From: Acidovorax kalamii
GTDB taxonomy: Bacteria; Pseudomonadota; Gammaproteobacteria; Burkholderiales; Burkholderiaceae_C
NCBI RefSeq assembly: GCF_002245625.1
Contig: NZ_NOIG01000005.1
Coordinates: 186,001-250,000, forward strand
Direction: 5' to 3'
Length of the DNA stretch: 64,000 nucleotides
The notes below the pieces were generated by a model. That model made no database searches, was not told where the DNA came from, and saw nothing but the letters and a program-made list of their open reading frames with translations. Shown in pieces: positions 1 to 9,087 of the stretch. Numbering within the stretch: position 1 is the stretch's first letter; each line of letters starts with the position of its first letter. The translations under genes and the position numbers were made by a program.

Positions 1-148
1 GCAGGTGGCCCACCCAGCGGCCGATGAACGCGAAGTTGAGCGTGGGCACGCCCAGGCGCTGGAGCAGCACCAGCCAGGCGTCCATGACGGCGGTGGCGCC
101 GATGCCGATCAGCAGGGCGAGCGGAAGGTCTTGCCATTGAAAAGCCAT
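1..148 (-). CDS. DUF2938-type membrane protein, 3' part outside window
   Basis: Only the first 49 codons are present. The N-terminus (MAFQWQDLPLALLIGIGATA, then VMDAWLVLLQR and NFAFIGRWVGHL) is hydrophobic and resembles the DUF2938 family of small inner-membrane proteins, whose function is not known. The ATG at 148-146 is preceded by a good AAGGAG ribosome site (complement of 156-161). The gene is divergent from the MerR regulator at 254 and shares with it a promoter that has the geometry of a MerR-activated promoter, so it is the probable target of that regulator. The family call rests on a short N-terminal stretch. Confidence 0.6.
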   Translation of the reverse strand, partial: MAFQWQDLPLALLIGIGATAVMDAWLVLLQRLGVPTLNFAFIGRWVGHL

Positions 149-202
149 AAAAAACTCCTTGGACGGTGGACGTGAAAACGGGTTGAATTCACGGTTGAAT
201 GG

Positions 203-233
203 ACTGTAGAAGTTCAAGTCAACTTGAAGTCAA
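203..233 (-). promoter_or_regulatory. MerR-type promoter with 19-bp spacer and operator dyad
   Basis: On the minus strand a -35 TTGACT (complement of 228-233) and a -10 TACAGT (complement of 203-208) are separated by exactly 19 bp. The dyad TTCAAGT-CA-ACTTGAA (213-228) fills the spacer. The overlong 19-bp spacer with the operator between -35 and -10 is the hallmark of promoters activated by MerR-family proteins through DNA untwisting. It points toward the DUF2938 gene. Because the MerR gene starts just beyond it, the same site probably also controls the regulator. Confidence 0.8.
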
Positions 234-253
234 GGGCTTGCTGGAGGTTTTTT

Positions 254-697
254 ATGGACATTGCAGAAGTTGCCAAACGCTCGGGCCTGCGGGCATCGAC
301 GCTGCGGTACTACGAAGAAAAGGGCCTGGTGCACTCGGTGGCCCCGCCGGGTGAGCGGCGCCGGTTTGCGCCCGGCGTGCTGGACCAGCTGGCGCTGATT
401 GCGCTCGGGCAGTCGGCGGGGTTCTCGCTGGACGAGATCCGCTCCATGTTCCTGCCTGGTGGCGAGCCCCACATCGACCGGCAACTGCTCTCGGCCAAGG
501 CCGACGAGCTGGATGCCATGGTCAAGCGCCTCAAGGCCATGAGCAACGGTCTGCGCCACGCAGCGGCCTGCCCGGCCGAAAGCCATGCGCAATGCCCGTC
601 CTTCCAGCGGCTGCTGAAGGCGGCGGCGGATGGCGCGCTGGCGCGTCAGCAAAAGTTGGCGAAGCCGGTCAAGGGGCTGCGCCGCAAGGCGGGCTGA
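254..697 (+). CDS. MerR-family transcriptional regulator
   Basis: This 147-residue protein has an N-terminal winged-helix MerR domain (residues 1-70: IAEVAKRSGLRASTLRYYEE, then KGLV and a basic GERRRFAP turn), a dimerisation helix (about 80-110) and a short effector tail. The tail carries two cysteines (CPAESHAQC), which could sense metal, oxidants or a ligand; the ligand is unknown. The ATG at 254 is chosen over an in-frame ATG at 224 because GGAGG lies 7 bases upstream at 243-247 and the MerR fold begins at this Met. It is divergent from the DUF2938 gene across a 19-bp-spacer promoter. The operator resembles SoxR/CueR-like sites, but the protein lacks the SoxR four-cysteine cluster. Confidence 0.88.
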   Translation: MDIAEVAKRSGLRASTLRYYEEKGLVHSVAPPGERRRFAPGVLDQLALIALGQSAGFSLDEIRSMFLPGGEPHIDRQLLSAKADELDAMVKRLKAMSNGLRHAAACPAESHAQCPSFQRLLKAAADGALARQQKLAKPVKGLRRKAG

Positions 698-736
698 AGA
701 GCCTGTGTGGCGGGCCCTGTGAGGCATCATCAGCCC

Positions 737-1546
737 ATGCCTGCTTCACTCTCCCTCACCGACGCGCTGGGCCATGCGCTGACCGACAAACGCATCGACA
801 TCCTGCGCCAGATTGGCGCCTGTGGCTCCATCTCGCAGGCCGCCCGAGCCGTGGGCGTGAGCTACAAGGCCGCGTGGCAGGCGGTGGACACACTCACCAA
901 CCTCGCGGGCACACCGCTGGTGGCCCGGGCCGTGGGCGGGGCGGGCGGCGGCGGCGCGCAGCTGACCCAGGCGGGCCGCCAGCTGCTGGCCGCCGCCGAT
1001 GCAATGGCGCAGGCGCGCGGCGCCGTGCTGGCGCGCTGGCAGGCCACACCCCACGCGGGCCCGGCACTGGCGCGGCTGGCGGTGCGCACCAGCATGCGCA
1101 ACCAGCTGCCTTGTGTGGTGGACCGGCTCACGGTGCAGGGGCAGATCGTGTGTGCGCACCTGCGGCTGGAGGGAGCGGGTGCCGTGGGCGACGTCGCAGG
1201 TGCCGGGGCGCTGGCCGCACGCATCACCCGCGAGAGCGCCGAGCTGCTGGGCCTGCAGCCGGGGCTGGCCGTGCTGGCGCTGTGCAAGGCCACGGCGGTG
1301 CGGGTGGAGCGTGGTGGGCGCGCGGCACCTGCCCCCGCCACTGCGGCGCCCGCTGGCACCCTGCGGCTGCCCGGCCGGGCCACGCGCGTGGTGCGGGGTG
1401 AGTCAGGCGACGAGGTGTCGGCCGAGCTGGCGGCGGGCCTGCACATGGTGGGTTTTGCTGCGCCCCACAGCGGGCTGCGCGCGGGCAGCGCCGTGGTGCT
1501 GGTCGTGGAGGAAAACGCCGTAGTGCTGGCACTGGCAGAGCTCTAA
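737..1546 (+). CDS. modE: ModE-like molybdate-responsive regulator
   Basis: The 269-residue protein has an N-terminal LysR-like winged helix typical of ModE (residues about 12-80: RIDILRQIGACGSISQAARA) followed by a molybdate-binding region with two TOBE/Mop-like segments (about 120-190 and 200-268). ModE proteins bind molybdate and control molybdate uptake and molybdoenzyme genes. No modABC genes are visible here, but the cox-like molybdenum hydroxylase cluster begins 1.5 kb downstream, which fits a role in matching enzyme production to molybdate supply. The ATG at 737 has only a weak GAGG upstream; an in-frame GTG at 707 is possible. The second Mop repeat is interrupted by an Ala/Pro-rich insert around 200-215. 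Confidence 0.85.
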   Translation: MPASLSLTDALGHALTDKRIDILRQIGACGSISQAARAVGVSYKAAWQAVDTLTNLAGTPLVARAVGGAGGGGAQLTQAGRQLLAAADAMAQARGAVLARWQATPHAGPALARLAVRTSMRNQLPCVVDRLTVQGQIVCAHLRLEGAGAVGDVAGAGALAARITRESAELLGLQPGLAVLALCKATAVRVERGGRAAPAPATAAPAGTLRLPGRATRVVRGESGDEVSAELAAGLHMVGFAAPHSGLRAGSAVVLVVEENAVVLALAEL

Positions 1547-1576
1547 GCGGCGTTGTTTTGCGGGATGATTGCGCTA

Positions 1577-1640
1577 TATATTTGATAGCTTAAAAGGCAA
1601 TATGGTCGCGCGCAGAGGCCTTTTTTTATCAAAATTTTGA
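1577..1640 (+). repeat. Short interspersed repeat, copy A
   Basis: This AT-rich copy lies in the gap between modE and the GAF/Fis regulator. It has the family landmarks GATAGCT, then AAGGCAATATGG, CGCGCGCAGAGGCC, a T run, and ATCAAAATTTT. Related copies are at 6851-6905, 38131-38185, 43690-43752, 61650-61709 and 63161-63226. Confidence 0.65.
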
Positions 1641-1685
1641 CTCTGATCGACAGCGTGCGGGCAAGGTGGGCTGGCGCGGCGCCGT

Positions 1686-2855
1686 TCACGGCCCCTTGGG
1701 CGTGCCCAGCTTGCGGTACACCGTGGCGCGGCTGATGCCCAGTGCGCGTGCGGCTTCGGCCACGTTGCCCCGGGCGTCCAGCACGGCCTGGCGGATCAGG
1801 GCGGTCTCGGCCTCGCGCAGCGGCGCGGCCACTGGCGGGGGGGCAGAAACCAGGGGCGCGGCCCCGGTGGGACTGAAGGGGCTGACGGTGCTGGTGGCGC
1901 TGCTGCGGTGGGTGTGCGCGGACCACTGGGCCAGGGCCTGCAGGCGCAGGCCCGACCACAGGGGCAAATCCAGCGGCTGCGCGGGGTGGCGCCGGGCCGC
2001 GTCAAACAACATGGTCCAGGGCATGGCCAGCAGGTCGCTGCAGTGGGTGGTTGCACCGGGCGCGCGCAAGGGCTGGGGCACCAGCTGGCGGGCCATGCTG
2101 TTGGCGCCCACCACGCAGCCATCGGCGTCGAGTGCGAGCAGGCCATCGCCTTCGCTGCCCAGCGTGCAACCGGGCCAGTTCATGCGCAGCAGCAGCGCGT
2201 GGGGGCGCTGCAGCAGCAGGGCGTCTTCCATGGCGCGGGCCGAGCGCGCCACCAGGTGGCGCAGCTCCGGCCGCTCGGGCACATCGATGCCGGTCAAGTC
2301 CAGCATGCCCATGCACCGGCCTTCGGGGTCGAACAGCGGTGCGCCCGCGCAGCTGTAGCTGCCGTTGTCGTCCAGAAAATGCTCGCCCCGGTGCAGCCAC
2401 ACGGGCTGCAGCTCGGCCAGCGCCGCACCGATGGCCGTGGTGCCCACGGCGGCTTCCGAGAGATCAATGCCCACGCGGCCGATGCTGCTGGCGCGCGGGT
2501 CGCTGGGGTCGCAATGGCCTTGCACCTCGACCACGGTGCCCCGGGCGTCCGTCAGGATGGCGAAGTAGCGCATGCCCGCAATGGCGCGCGTGAGCTGCTC
2601 CAGCACGGGGCGGGCCGCGCGCAGCAGGGCCTGGTTCTGCTCCAGGCTGCGGCGCAGCGCCGGGGCGCTCACGGCCTCGAACACCACACGCTGCGTGGGG
2701 TCCATACCCTGCGCCAGGCAGCGCTGCCACGACCGCGCGATCCAGGGCTCCACCTCTGCGCGCAGGGGCGCTGCACCCTCCGCCAGCAGGGTCTGGCGGG
2801 CCTGCGCAATCAGCGCGTGGCGGTGGGCGGTGGAGGTGGGGGCGGAGGGCAGCAT
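1686..2855 (-). CDS. AcoR-like GAF/Fis regulator without AAA+ domain
   Basis: The 389-residue protein has the N-terminal half of an acetoin-type (AcoR) activator. A region around residues 30-65 (RSWQRCL) leads into a GAF domain (about 70-200, including VGIDLSEAAVGTTAIGAAL and SYSCAGAPLFDPEGRCMGML). The C-terminus is a Fis-type helix-turn-helix (about 345-385: VAEAARALGISRATVYRKLG). The sigma-54-activating AAA+ ATPase that normally sits between them is absent: there is no GESGTGKE Walker A and no GAFTGA loop. It therefore cannot act as a classical sigma-54 activator and probably acts as a ligand-sensing DNA-binding regulator. It is divergent from coxS and is its most likely regulator. The ATG at 2855 is chosen for AAGGA 11 bases upstream; an in-frame ATG at 2882 has no ribosome site. 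Confidence 0.82.
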   Translation of the reverse strand: MLPSAPTSTAHRHALIAQARQTLLAEGAAPLRAEVEPWIARSWQRCLAQGMDPTQRVVFEAVSAPALRRSLEQNQALLRAARPVLEQLTRAIAGMRYFAILTDARGTVVEVQGHCDPSDPRASSIGRVGIDLSEAAVGTTAIGAALAELQPVWLHRGEHFLDDNGSYSCAGAPLFDPEGRCMGMLDLTGIDVPERPELRHLVARSARAMEDALLLQRPHALLLRMNWPGCTLGSEGDGLLALDADGCVVGANSMARQLVPQPLRAPGATTHCSDLLAMPWTMLFDAARRHPAQPLDLPLWSGLRLQALAQWSAHTHRSSATSTVSPFSPTGAAPLVSAPPPVAAPLREAETALIRQAVLDARGNVAEAARALGISRATVYRKLGTPKGP

Positions 2856-2946
2856 GGTGATCCGGATCCTTGAGCTGCGCATGATGCGCCGGTGTGCGCT
2901 GCAACATGTTTCATTTTGAGAATATCCGGCGAGGGCCCCCGGAAAT

Positions 2947-2962
2947 CTAGGGTTGTCCCTAG
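2947..2962. promoter_or_regulatory. Perfect inverted repeat CTAGGG-TTGT-CCCTAG, candidate operator
   Basis: Two 6-bp arms with a 4-bp spacer form a perfect dyad in the 178-bp divergent region between the GAF/Fis regulator and coxS, 72 bp before the coxS start. It is a plausible binding site for the divergent regulator or ModE. No clear -35/-10 or sigma-54 -24/-12 pair was found with confidence. Confidence 0.45.
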
Positions 2963-3033
2963 GGATGGGTGGTGGGGGGCGGCAGAAGATGCGCGAGGTC
3001 AGTCCAGCTACAACCTATTCAGGAGACAGCCAG

Positions 3034-3504
3034 ATGCAAGTCCAGTTCACGGTCAACGGGCGCGCTGCCAGTGTTGACGTCCCTCCCAACACCCTGCTTG
3101 TCCATGCGCTGCGAGAGCACCTGGCGCTTACCGGCACCCATGTAGGCTGCGACACCAGCCAGTGTGGCGCCTGCACCGTCCACGTGAACGGGCGCGCCGT
3201 CAAATCCTGCGCCATGCTGGCCGTGCAGGCCCAGGGGGCCGAGGTGACCACCATCGAAGGCATGGCCGCTGCCGACGGCACCATGCACCCCATGCAGGCC
3301 GCGTTCAAGGAGTGCCATGGCCTGCAGTGCGGCTTCTGTACGCCCGGCATGGTGATGAGCGCGGTGGACCTGTGCAAGAACCACCCCGGCGCGAGCGAAG
3401 CCGAGATCCGCGAGCTGCTCGAAGGCAACATTTGCCGCTGCACGGGCTACCAGAACATCGTGCGCGCAGTGCAGGTTGGCCAGAAGGCCATGGCATCGGC
3501 CTAA
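3034..3504 (+). CDS. coxS: CO-dehydrogenase-like small subunit, two [2Fe-2S] clusters
   Basis: This 156-residue iron-sulfur subunit belongs to a molybdenum hydroxylase of the xanthine oxidase family. It passes electrons from the molybdenum site to FAD. The N-terminal plant-ferredoxin-like domain holds C39, C44, C47 and C59 ([12 protein letters not shown]); the C-terminal four-helix domain holds C99, C102, C134 and C136 (CGFCTPGM and CRCTGYQ). The length is normal. The ATG at 3034 follows AGGAGA at 3021-3026. It heads the coxSLM order and is 21 bp from coxL, so the genes are co-transcribed. Sequence alone does not show whether the substrate is CO or an organic compound; the form II loop of the partner CoxL argues against calling it a proven CO oxidiser. 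Confidence 0.93.
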   Translation: MQVQFTVNGRAASVDVPPNTLLVHALREHLALTGTHVGCDTSQCGACTVHVNGRAVKSCAMLAVQAQGAEVTTIEGMAAADGTMHPMQAAFKECHGLQCGFCTPGMVMSAVDLCKNHPGASEAEIRELLEGNICRCTGYQNIVRAVQVGQKAMASA

Positions 3505-3525
3505 CCAGGAAAAAGGAGAACGACC

Positions 3526-5913
3526 ATGGGTGCATCCGACTTTTCCAAGCTGCCGCACATTGGCGAATCGCTCAAGCGCAAGGAGGACTACCGCTTCCTC
3601 ACCGGCGCGGGCCAGTACACCGACGACGTGGTGCTGGCCGCGCAAAGCCATGCGGTGTTTGTGCGTTCGCCGCACGCGCACGCCAAGATCAACAGCATCA
3701 ACACCAGCGCCGCCAAGGCGGCACCGGGCGTGCTGGGTGTGTTTGTGGGCGCGGACGTGGCCGCCGACAACATCAACGGCCTGCCTTGCGGCTGGCTCAT
3801 CACCAGCACCAATGGCGAGCCCATGAAGGAGCCGCCGCACCCCATCCTGGCGCAAGGCAAGGTGCGCTATGTGGGCGACCACGTGGCCATGGTTGTGGCC
3901 CAGACGCTGCAGCAGGCGCGCGATGCGGCCGAGCTGGTGGAAGTGGACTACGACGTGCTGCCCGCCGTGGTCAACGTGGCCGATGCGGCCGCAGGTGCCG
4001 TGCCAGGTGCGGCGCTGCACGACATTGCCCCCGACAACCACTGCTTCAAATGGGCCATTGGCGACAAGGGCGCGGTGGACGCCGCGTTTGCGGGCGCGGC
4101 CCATGTCACCCAGCTTGATTTGATCAACAACCGGCTCATTCCCAACGCGATGGAGCCGCGCGCGGCCATCGGCAGCTACAACCGCGCGAGTGACGAGTAC
4201 ACGCTGTACGTGAGCAACCAGAACCCGCACGTCGAGCGCCTGCTGATGACGGCGTTTGTGATGGGTCTGCCCGAGCACAAGGTGCGCGTGATCGCGCCCG
4301 ATGTGGGTGGCGGCTTCGGCTCCAAGATCTATCTGTATGCCGAGGATGTGTGCCTGACCTGGGCCGCCAAAAAGCTCAACCGCAACATCAAGTGGGTGGC
4401 GGACCGCAGCGAGTCTTTTCTGAGCGATGCGCATGGCCGCGACCACATCAGCCACACCGAAATGGCCCTGGACAAGGACGGCAAGTTCCTGGCCATGCGG
4501 GTGCACACCCACGCCAACCTGGGCGCCTACCTCAGCACCTTCGCCAGCGCCGTGCCCACCATCCTGTATGCCACGCTGCTGGCGGGCCAGTACACCACGC
4601 CGCAGGTCTATGTCGAGGTGGATTCGTGGTTCACCAACACCGCGCCGGTGGATGCCTACCGGGGCGCGGGCCGGCCCGAGGCCACCTACCTGCTGGAGCG
4701 CCTGGTTACCCGCTGCGCGTGGGAGCTGGGCCTGGGCCAGGACGAGATCCGCAAGCGCAACTTCATCACCAGCTTTCCGTACCAGACGCCGGTGGCGCTG
4801 CAGTACGACATTGGTGACTACCACGCGTGCATGACGCAGGCGCAGCAGCTGGCCGACGTGGCCGGGTTTGCGGCGCGCAAGGCGGCCAGCGAGGCCAAGG
4901 GCTTCAAGCGTGGCATCGGCTACAGCAGCTACATCGAGGCCTGCGGTATTGCGCCGTCCAACATCGCAGGCGCCCTGGGCGCACGCGCCGGGCTGTTTGA
5001 ATGCGGCGAGGTGCGCGTGCACCCCACGGGCAGCGTGACGGTGTTCACCGGCTCGCACAGCCACGGCCAAGGGCATGAGACGACCTTTGCGCAGGTGGTG
5101 GCCGCGCGCCTGGGCATCCCGGTGGAGAACGTGGACATCGTGCACGGCGACACGGGCCGCGTTCCGTTTGGCATGGGCACCTACGGTTCGCGCTCCATCA
5201 GCGTGGGCGGCGCGGCCATCATGAAGGCGCTAGACAAAATCGAGGCCAAGGCCAAGAAGATCGCGGCGCATTTGATGGAGGCGAGCGACGCCGACATCGA
5301 CTTCAGCGGCGGCGAGTTCACCGTGCGCGGCACGGACAAGAAGATCCCGTTCGGCCAGGTGGCGCTCACGGCCTATGTGCCGCACAACTACCCGCTGGAC
5401 AAGCTGGAGCCAGGCCTGAACGAAACCGCGTTCTACGACCCGACCAACTTCACCTTCCCTGCAGGCACCTACATCTGCGAGGTGGAGGTGGACCCCGCCA
5501 CAGGCGCCACGCGGGTGGACAAGTTCACCGCTGTGGACGACTTCGGCACCATCATCAACCCCATGATCGTGGAAGGCCAGGTGCATGGCGGCCTGGTGCA
5601 GGGCATCGGCCAGGCGCTGCTGGAGAACTGCGTGTACGACCGTGAGACAGGCCAGCTGCTCACCGGCAGCTTCATGGACTACGCCATGCCGCGCGCCGAT
5701 GACTTCCCCGAGTTCAAGCTCGGCCATGTGTGCACCCCTTGCACGCACAACCCGCTGGGCACCAAGGGCTGCGGCGAGGCCGGGGCCATTGGCTCGCCCC
5801 CGGCGGTGATCAACGCCGTGCTCGATGCCCTGCGCCCCCTGGGTGTGAAGGACTTCGACATGCCCGCATCGCCGCACCGCGTGTGGGAAGCCATCCAGTC
5901 GGCCAAGGCATAA
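3526..5913 (+). CDS. coxL: Form II CO-dehydrogenase-like molybdenum large subunit
   Basis: This 795-residue molybdopterin-cytosine-dinucleotide subunit carries the catalytic site. Hallmarks are the glycine-rich GGGFGSK motif near residue 260, the active-site loop AYRGAGR at 377-383 and the catalytic glutamate E751 in [10 protein letters not shown]. True (form I) CO dehydrogenases have AYRCSFR, with a cysteine bound to copper; here that position is glycine, which marks the form II (BMS) group. Form II enzymes are poorly understood, and some act on substrates other than CO. The ribosome site is AAAAAGGAG before 3526. The gene lies between coxS (21 bp) and coxM (12 bp). Annotation as carbon monoxide dehydrogenase would be an over-call. 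Confidence 0.93.
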   Translation: MGASDFSKLPHIGESLKRKEDYRFLTGAGQYTDDVVLAAQSHAVFVRSPHAHAKINSINTSAAKAAPGVLGVFVGADVAADNINGLPCGWLITSTNGEPMKEPPHPILAQGKVRYVGDHVAMVVAQTLQQARDAAELVEVDYDVLPAVVNVADAAAGAVPGAALHDIAPDNHCFKWAIGDKGAVDAAFAGAAHVTQLDLINNRLIPNAMEPRAAIGSYNRASDEYTLYVSNQNPHVERLLMTAFVMGLPEHKVRVIAPDVGGGFGSKIYLYAEDVCLTWAAKKLNRNIKWVADRSESFLSDAHGRDHISHTEMALDKDGKFLAMRVHTHANLGAYLSTFASAVPTILYATLLAGQYTTPQVYVEVDSWFTNTAPVDAYRGAGRPEATYLLERLVTRCAWELGLGQDEIRKRNFITSFPYQTPVALQYDIGDYHACMTQAQQLADVAGFAARKAASEAKGFKRGIGYSSYIEACGIAPSNIAGALGARAGLFECGEVRVHPTGSVTVFTGSHSHGQGHETTFAQVVAARLGIPVENVDIVHGDTGRVPFGMGTYGSRSISVGGAAIMKALDKIEAKAKKIAAHLMEASDADIDFSGGEFTVRGTDKKIPFGQVALTAYVPHNYPLDKLEPGLNETAFYDPTNFTFPAGTYICEVEVDPATGATRVDKFTAVDDFGTIINPMIVEGQVHGGLVQGIGQALLENCVYDRETGQLLTGSFMDYAMPRADDFPEFKLGHVCTPCTHNPLGTKGCGEAGAIGSPPAVINAVLDALRPLGVKDFDMPASPHRVWEAIQSAKA

Positions 5914-5925
5914 GGAGATTCGACC

Positions 5926-6717
5926 ATGTACGCATTTACCTTTGAAGCGCCTACCTCCGTCGCCGCAGCTGCGCAACACATCGCCCAGGGCGGCAAGCTG
6001 CTGGCGGGCGGGCAAAGCCTGTTGCCGTCTATGCGCCTGCGCCTGGCCAACCCCGAGAAGATCGTGGACCTGAATGGTGTGGCCGAACTCGCGGGCATTC
6101 GCCGCGAGGGCAATGCCCTCGTCATCGGCGCCATGACACGCCACATGGACGTTGCGAACAGCGCGGACGTGAAGGCCGCCATCCCCGCACTGGCCGACCT
6201 GGCTGCCCACATTGGCGACCGGCAGGTGCGCGCACGCGGCACGCTGGGCGGCTCGGTGGCCAACAACGACCCCGCCGCCTGCTACCCCAGCGCCGTGCTG
6301 GGCCTGGGCGCTGCGGTCATTACCAACAAACGCGAGATCGCAGCCGACGACTTCTTTGTGGGCATGTACACCACGGCGCTGGAGGAGGGCGAGATCATCA
6401 CTGCCATCCGCTTCCCCATCCCCCAGCGCGCGGCCTACATGAAGTTCAAGCAGCCCGCGTCGCGCTTCTCGCTGGTGGGAGTGTTTGTGGCGCAGACGGG
6501 CAGCGGCGTGCGCGTGGCCATCACCGGCGCGGCGACCAGCGTGTTCCGCCACGCGGGGCTGGAGGCGGCGCTGAGCCAGAGCTTCACGCCTGCAGCGGCT
6601 GCGGGGGTGAAGATCGACGCCAGCGAGCTGAACAGCGACATCCACGCCAGCGCTGCCTACCGCGCCAACCTGATCAGCGTGCAGACGCAGCGGGCGGTGC
6701 AGAAGATGCTTGGCTGA
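5926..6717 (+). CDS. coxM: CO-dehydrogenase-like FAD subunit
   Basis: The 263-residue FAD-binding subunit has the two conserved flavin loops of the family: AGGQS at residues 27-31 and TLGGS at 106-110 (followed by VANNDPA). The C-terminal CO_deh_flav_C-like domain covers about 165-262. It takes electrons from the CoxS clusters and delivers them to the acceptor, usually quinone. The start has a clear AAGGAG 8-13 bases upstream, and the gene is 12 bp after coxL. The length is slightly short relative to typical CoxM proteins (about 280-290), but both domains are complete. Confidence 0.92.
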   Translation: MYAFTFEAPTSVAAAAQHIAQGGKLLAGGQSLLPSMRLRLANPEKIVDLNGVAELAGIRREGNALVIGAMTRHMDVANSADVKAAIPALADLAAHIGDRQVRARGTLGGSVANNDPAACYPSAVLGLGAAVITNKREIAADDFFVGMYTTALEEGEIITAIRFPIPQRAAYMKFKQPASRFSLVGVFVAQTGSGVRVAITGAATSVFRHAGLEAALSQSFTPAAAAGVKIDASELNSDIHASAAYRANLISVQTQRAVQKMLG

Positions 6718-6727
6718 GCGAGGCGCG

Positions 6728-6790
6728 CCGCACCGCAGGCCGGGTGTGCCCACCACCAGGGCGTGACCCGATCTGCGACCTGCGGTGCGG
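6728..6790. repeat. Perfect 12-bp inverted repeat with 39-bp spacer
   Basis: CCGCACCGCAGG (6728-6739) pairs exactly with CCTGCGGTGCGG (6779-6790) just after the coxM stop. It could form a stem in the message and separate the catalytic genes from the accessory genes. No T run follows, so it is not a typical intrinsic terminator. Confidence 0.6.
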
Positions 6791-6850
6791 GGCATGCCAG
6801 CTGTGCGGACAGCACCTGCCAGAGCCCGGGCACAGTGCCGACAACAACGA

Positions 6851-6905
6851 TTTATAGCCAAATCGGCCTCCTGCGCGCGTCCATCATGCGCAAGAAGCTA
6901 TTAGA
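6851..6905 (-). repeat. Short interspersed repeat, copy B
   Basis: Read on the minus strand this has AATAGCT, TGATGGACGCGCGC, AGGAGGCC and GATTTGGCTATAAAT. It ends about 10 bases before the moxR start codon, so the moxR translation start region is partly made of repeat sequence. Confidence 0.65.
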
Positions 6906-6914
6906 AGAGTAGCA

Positions 6915-7815
<901 letters not shown>

Positions 7816-7823
<8 letters not shown>

Positions 7824-9048
7824 GAGCCGTCCCATGGCTGAGGGCGCGGTGCTCTCCCAGCTCGGCGATGCCCGCACCGGCAAGCTCGCCGACAACCTGA
7901 GCGGCTTTGGCCGCACCCTGCGTCGCGCCGGTGTGCGGGTGGACGCTGCCCGCATGGCGTTGGCCCAGCAGGCGGTGATGCTCGTGGGCCTGCAGCGAGA
8001 GGATTTTTGCGCTGCGCTGGAGGCCGTGCTGGTCAGCCGCGAGCAGGACCGGCTGGTCTTTCGCGAGCTGTTCGATGCCTACTTCAAGAACCCTGACGTT
8101 GCCCAGAAGCTGCTGGCACAGATGCTGCCCAGCGCCGAATCGAAGGCCGAGCCCGTCCAACGCCGCCCGCGCGTGAACGAGGCATTGGCTCCGGTACGCG
8201 CTGCACGCAATGCGCCGCCTGCGCGCGAAGAAGACAAGATCGAGTTCGATGCCGCCATGACGGCCAGCGACCTGCAGCGCCTGCGGCAGGCTGACTTCAA
8301 CCAGCTCTCGGCCAGCGAATACATCCTGGTAGAGCGCCTGGCGCGTGACGTGCCTTTGCCCTTGCCGCACTACGCCGCCCGCCGCACCCGGCCGGGCGCA
8401 CGCGGCAGCCGCCCGCACTGGCCCGGCGCCATGCACCATGCGGCGCGCAGTGGGGGCGAGGTGCTGCATATCCCCTTGCTGCAGCGGCGCCAGCAACCGC
8501 TGCCGTTGTTGGTGCTGGTGGACGTATCGGGCTCCATGGAGCGCTACGCCCGCTTGCTACTGGCCTTTTTGCACGCGGCCACCGCACCGCGCCACACCGG
8601 CGCCGCCGTGCGCCGCGACGTGTTTGCGTTTGGCACGGGCTTGACCAACCTCACACCCGCCTTCCGCCTCGCCGACACCGACGCCATGCTGCAGGTGGCC
8701 AGCCAGGCCATCAACGACTTTGCCGGTGGCACACGCATGGGTGACAGCCTGGCCCAGCTGCGGCAGCAGCATGCGCGGCGCCTGGTGGGGCGGCGCACGC
8801 TGGTGCTGCTGATCAGCGACGGATTGGACACCGGCGCGCCCGAGGTGCTGACGCAGGAGCTGGCCTGGCTGCGTCGCCACTGTGGCCGCCTGCTGTGGCT
8901 CAACCCCTTGCTGCGCTTTGACGGCTATGCGCCCACGGCGCGGGGCGCTGCCGAGCTGCACCGCCAGGCCCACGGCATGCTTGCCGTGCACAACCTCAGC
9001 CGCCTGCAGGACCTGGCCGCCAGCCTGGCCAGCGTGCTGCGGCAATGA
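7816..9048 (+). CDS. coxE: VWA-domain protein CoxE-like
   Basis: The 410-residue protein has a C-terminal von Willebrand A domain (about 228-405) with an intact MIDAS motif DVSGSM at 236-241. It pairs with a MoxR ATPase as in other MoxR/VWA systems that remodel or metallate partner proteins. The N-terminal 200 residues are helical and charged. The ATG at 7816 lies inside the last codons of coxD (ATGCATGA), which suggests translational coupling; an in-frame ATG at 7834 is the alternative. CoxE proteins are needed for a working active site in CO dehydrogenase. Whether they act similarly in form II clusters without the copper-binding cysteine is open. Confidence 0.9.
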
Positions 9049-9087
9049 CCGATTTCAGAGATAACCAGACACCAGGAGGAACCCACC

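Noticed and set aside
2856-3033. A sigma-54 (-24/-12) promoter before coxS.
   Set aside because: No GG-N10-GC arrangement with the proper flanks could be placed, and the neighbouring regulator lacks the AAA+ domain needed for sigma-54 activation.
3019-5145. A 708-codon minus-strand open frame opposite coxS and coxL.
   Set aside because: Same kind of antisense shadow; coxSL have motifs, ribosome sites and conserved lengths.
3526-5913. Calling coxL a true carbon monoxide dehydrogenase.
   Set aside because: The active-site loop is AYRGAGR, not AYRCSFR, so form II is the supported call.
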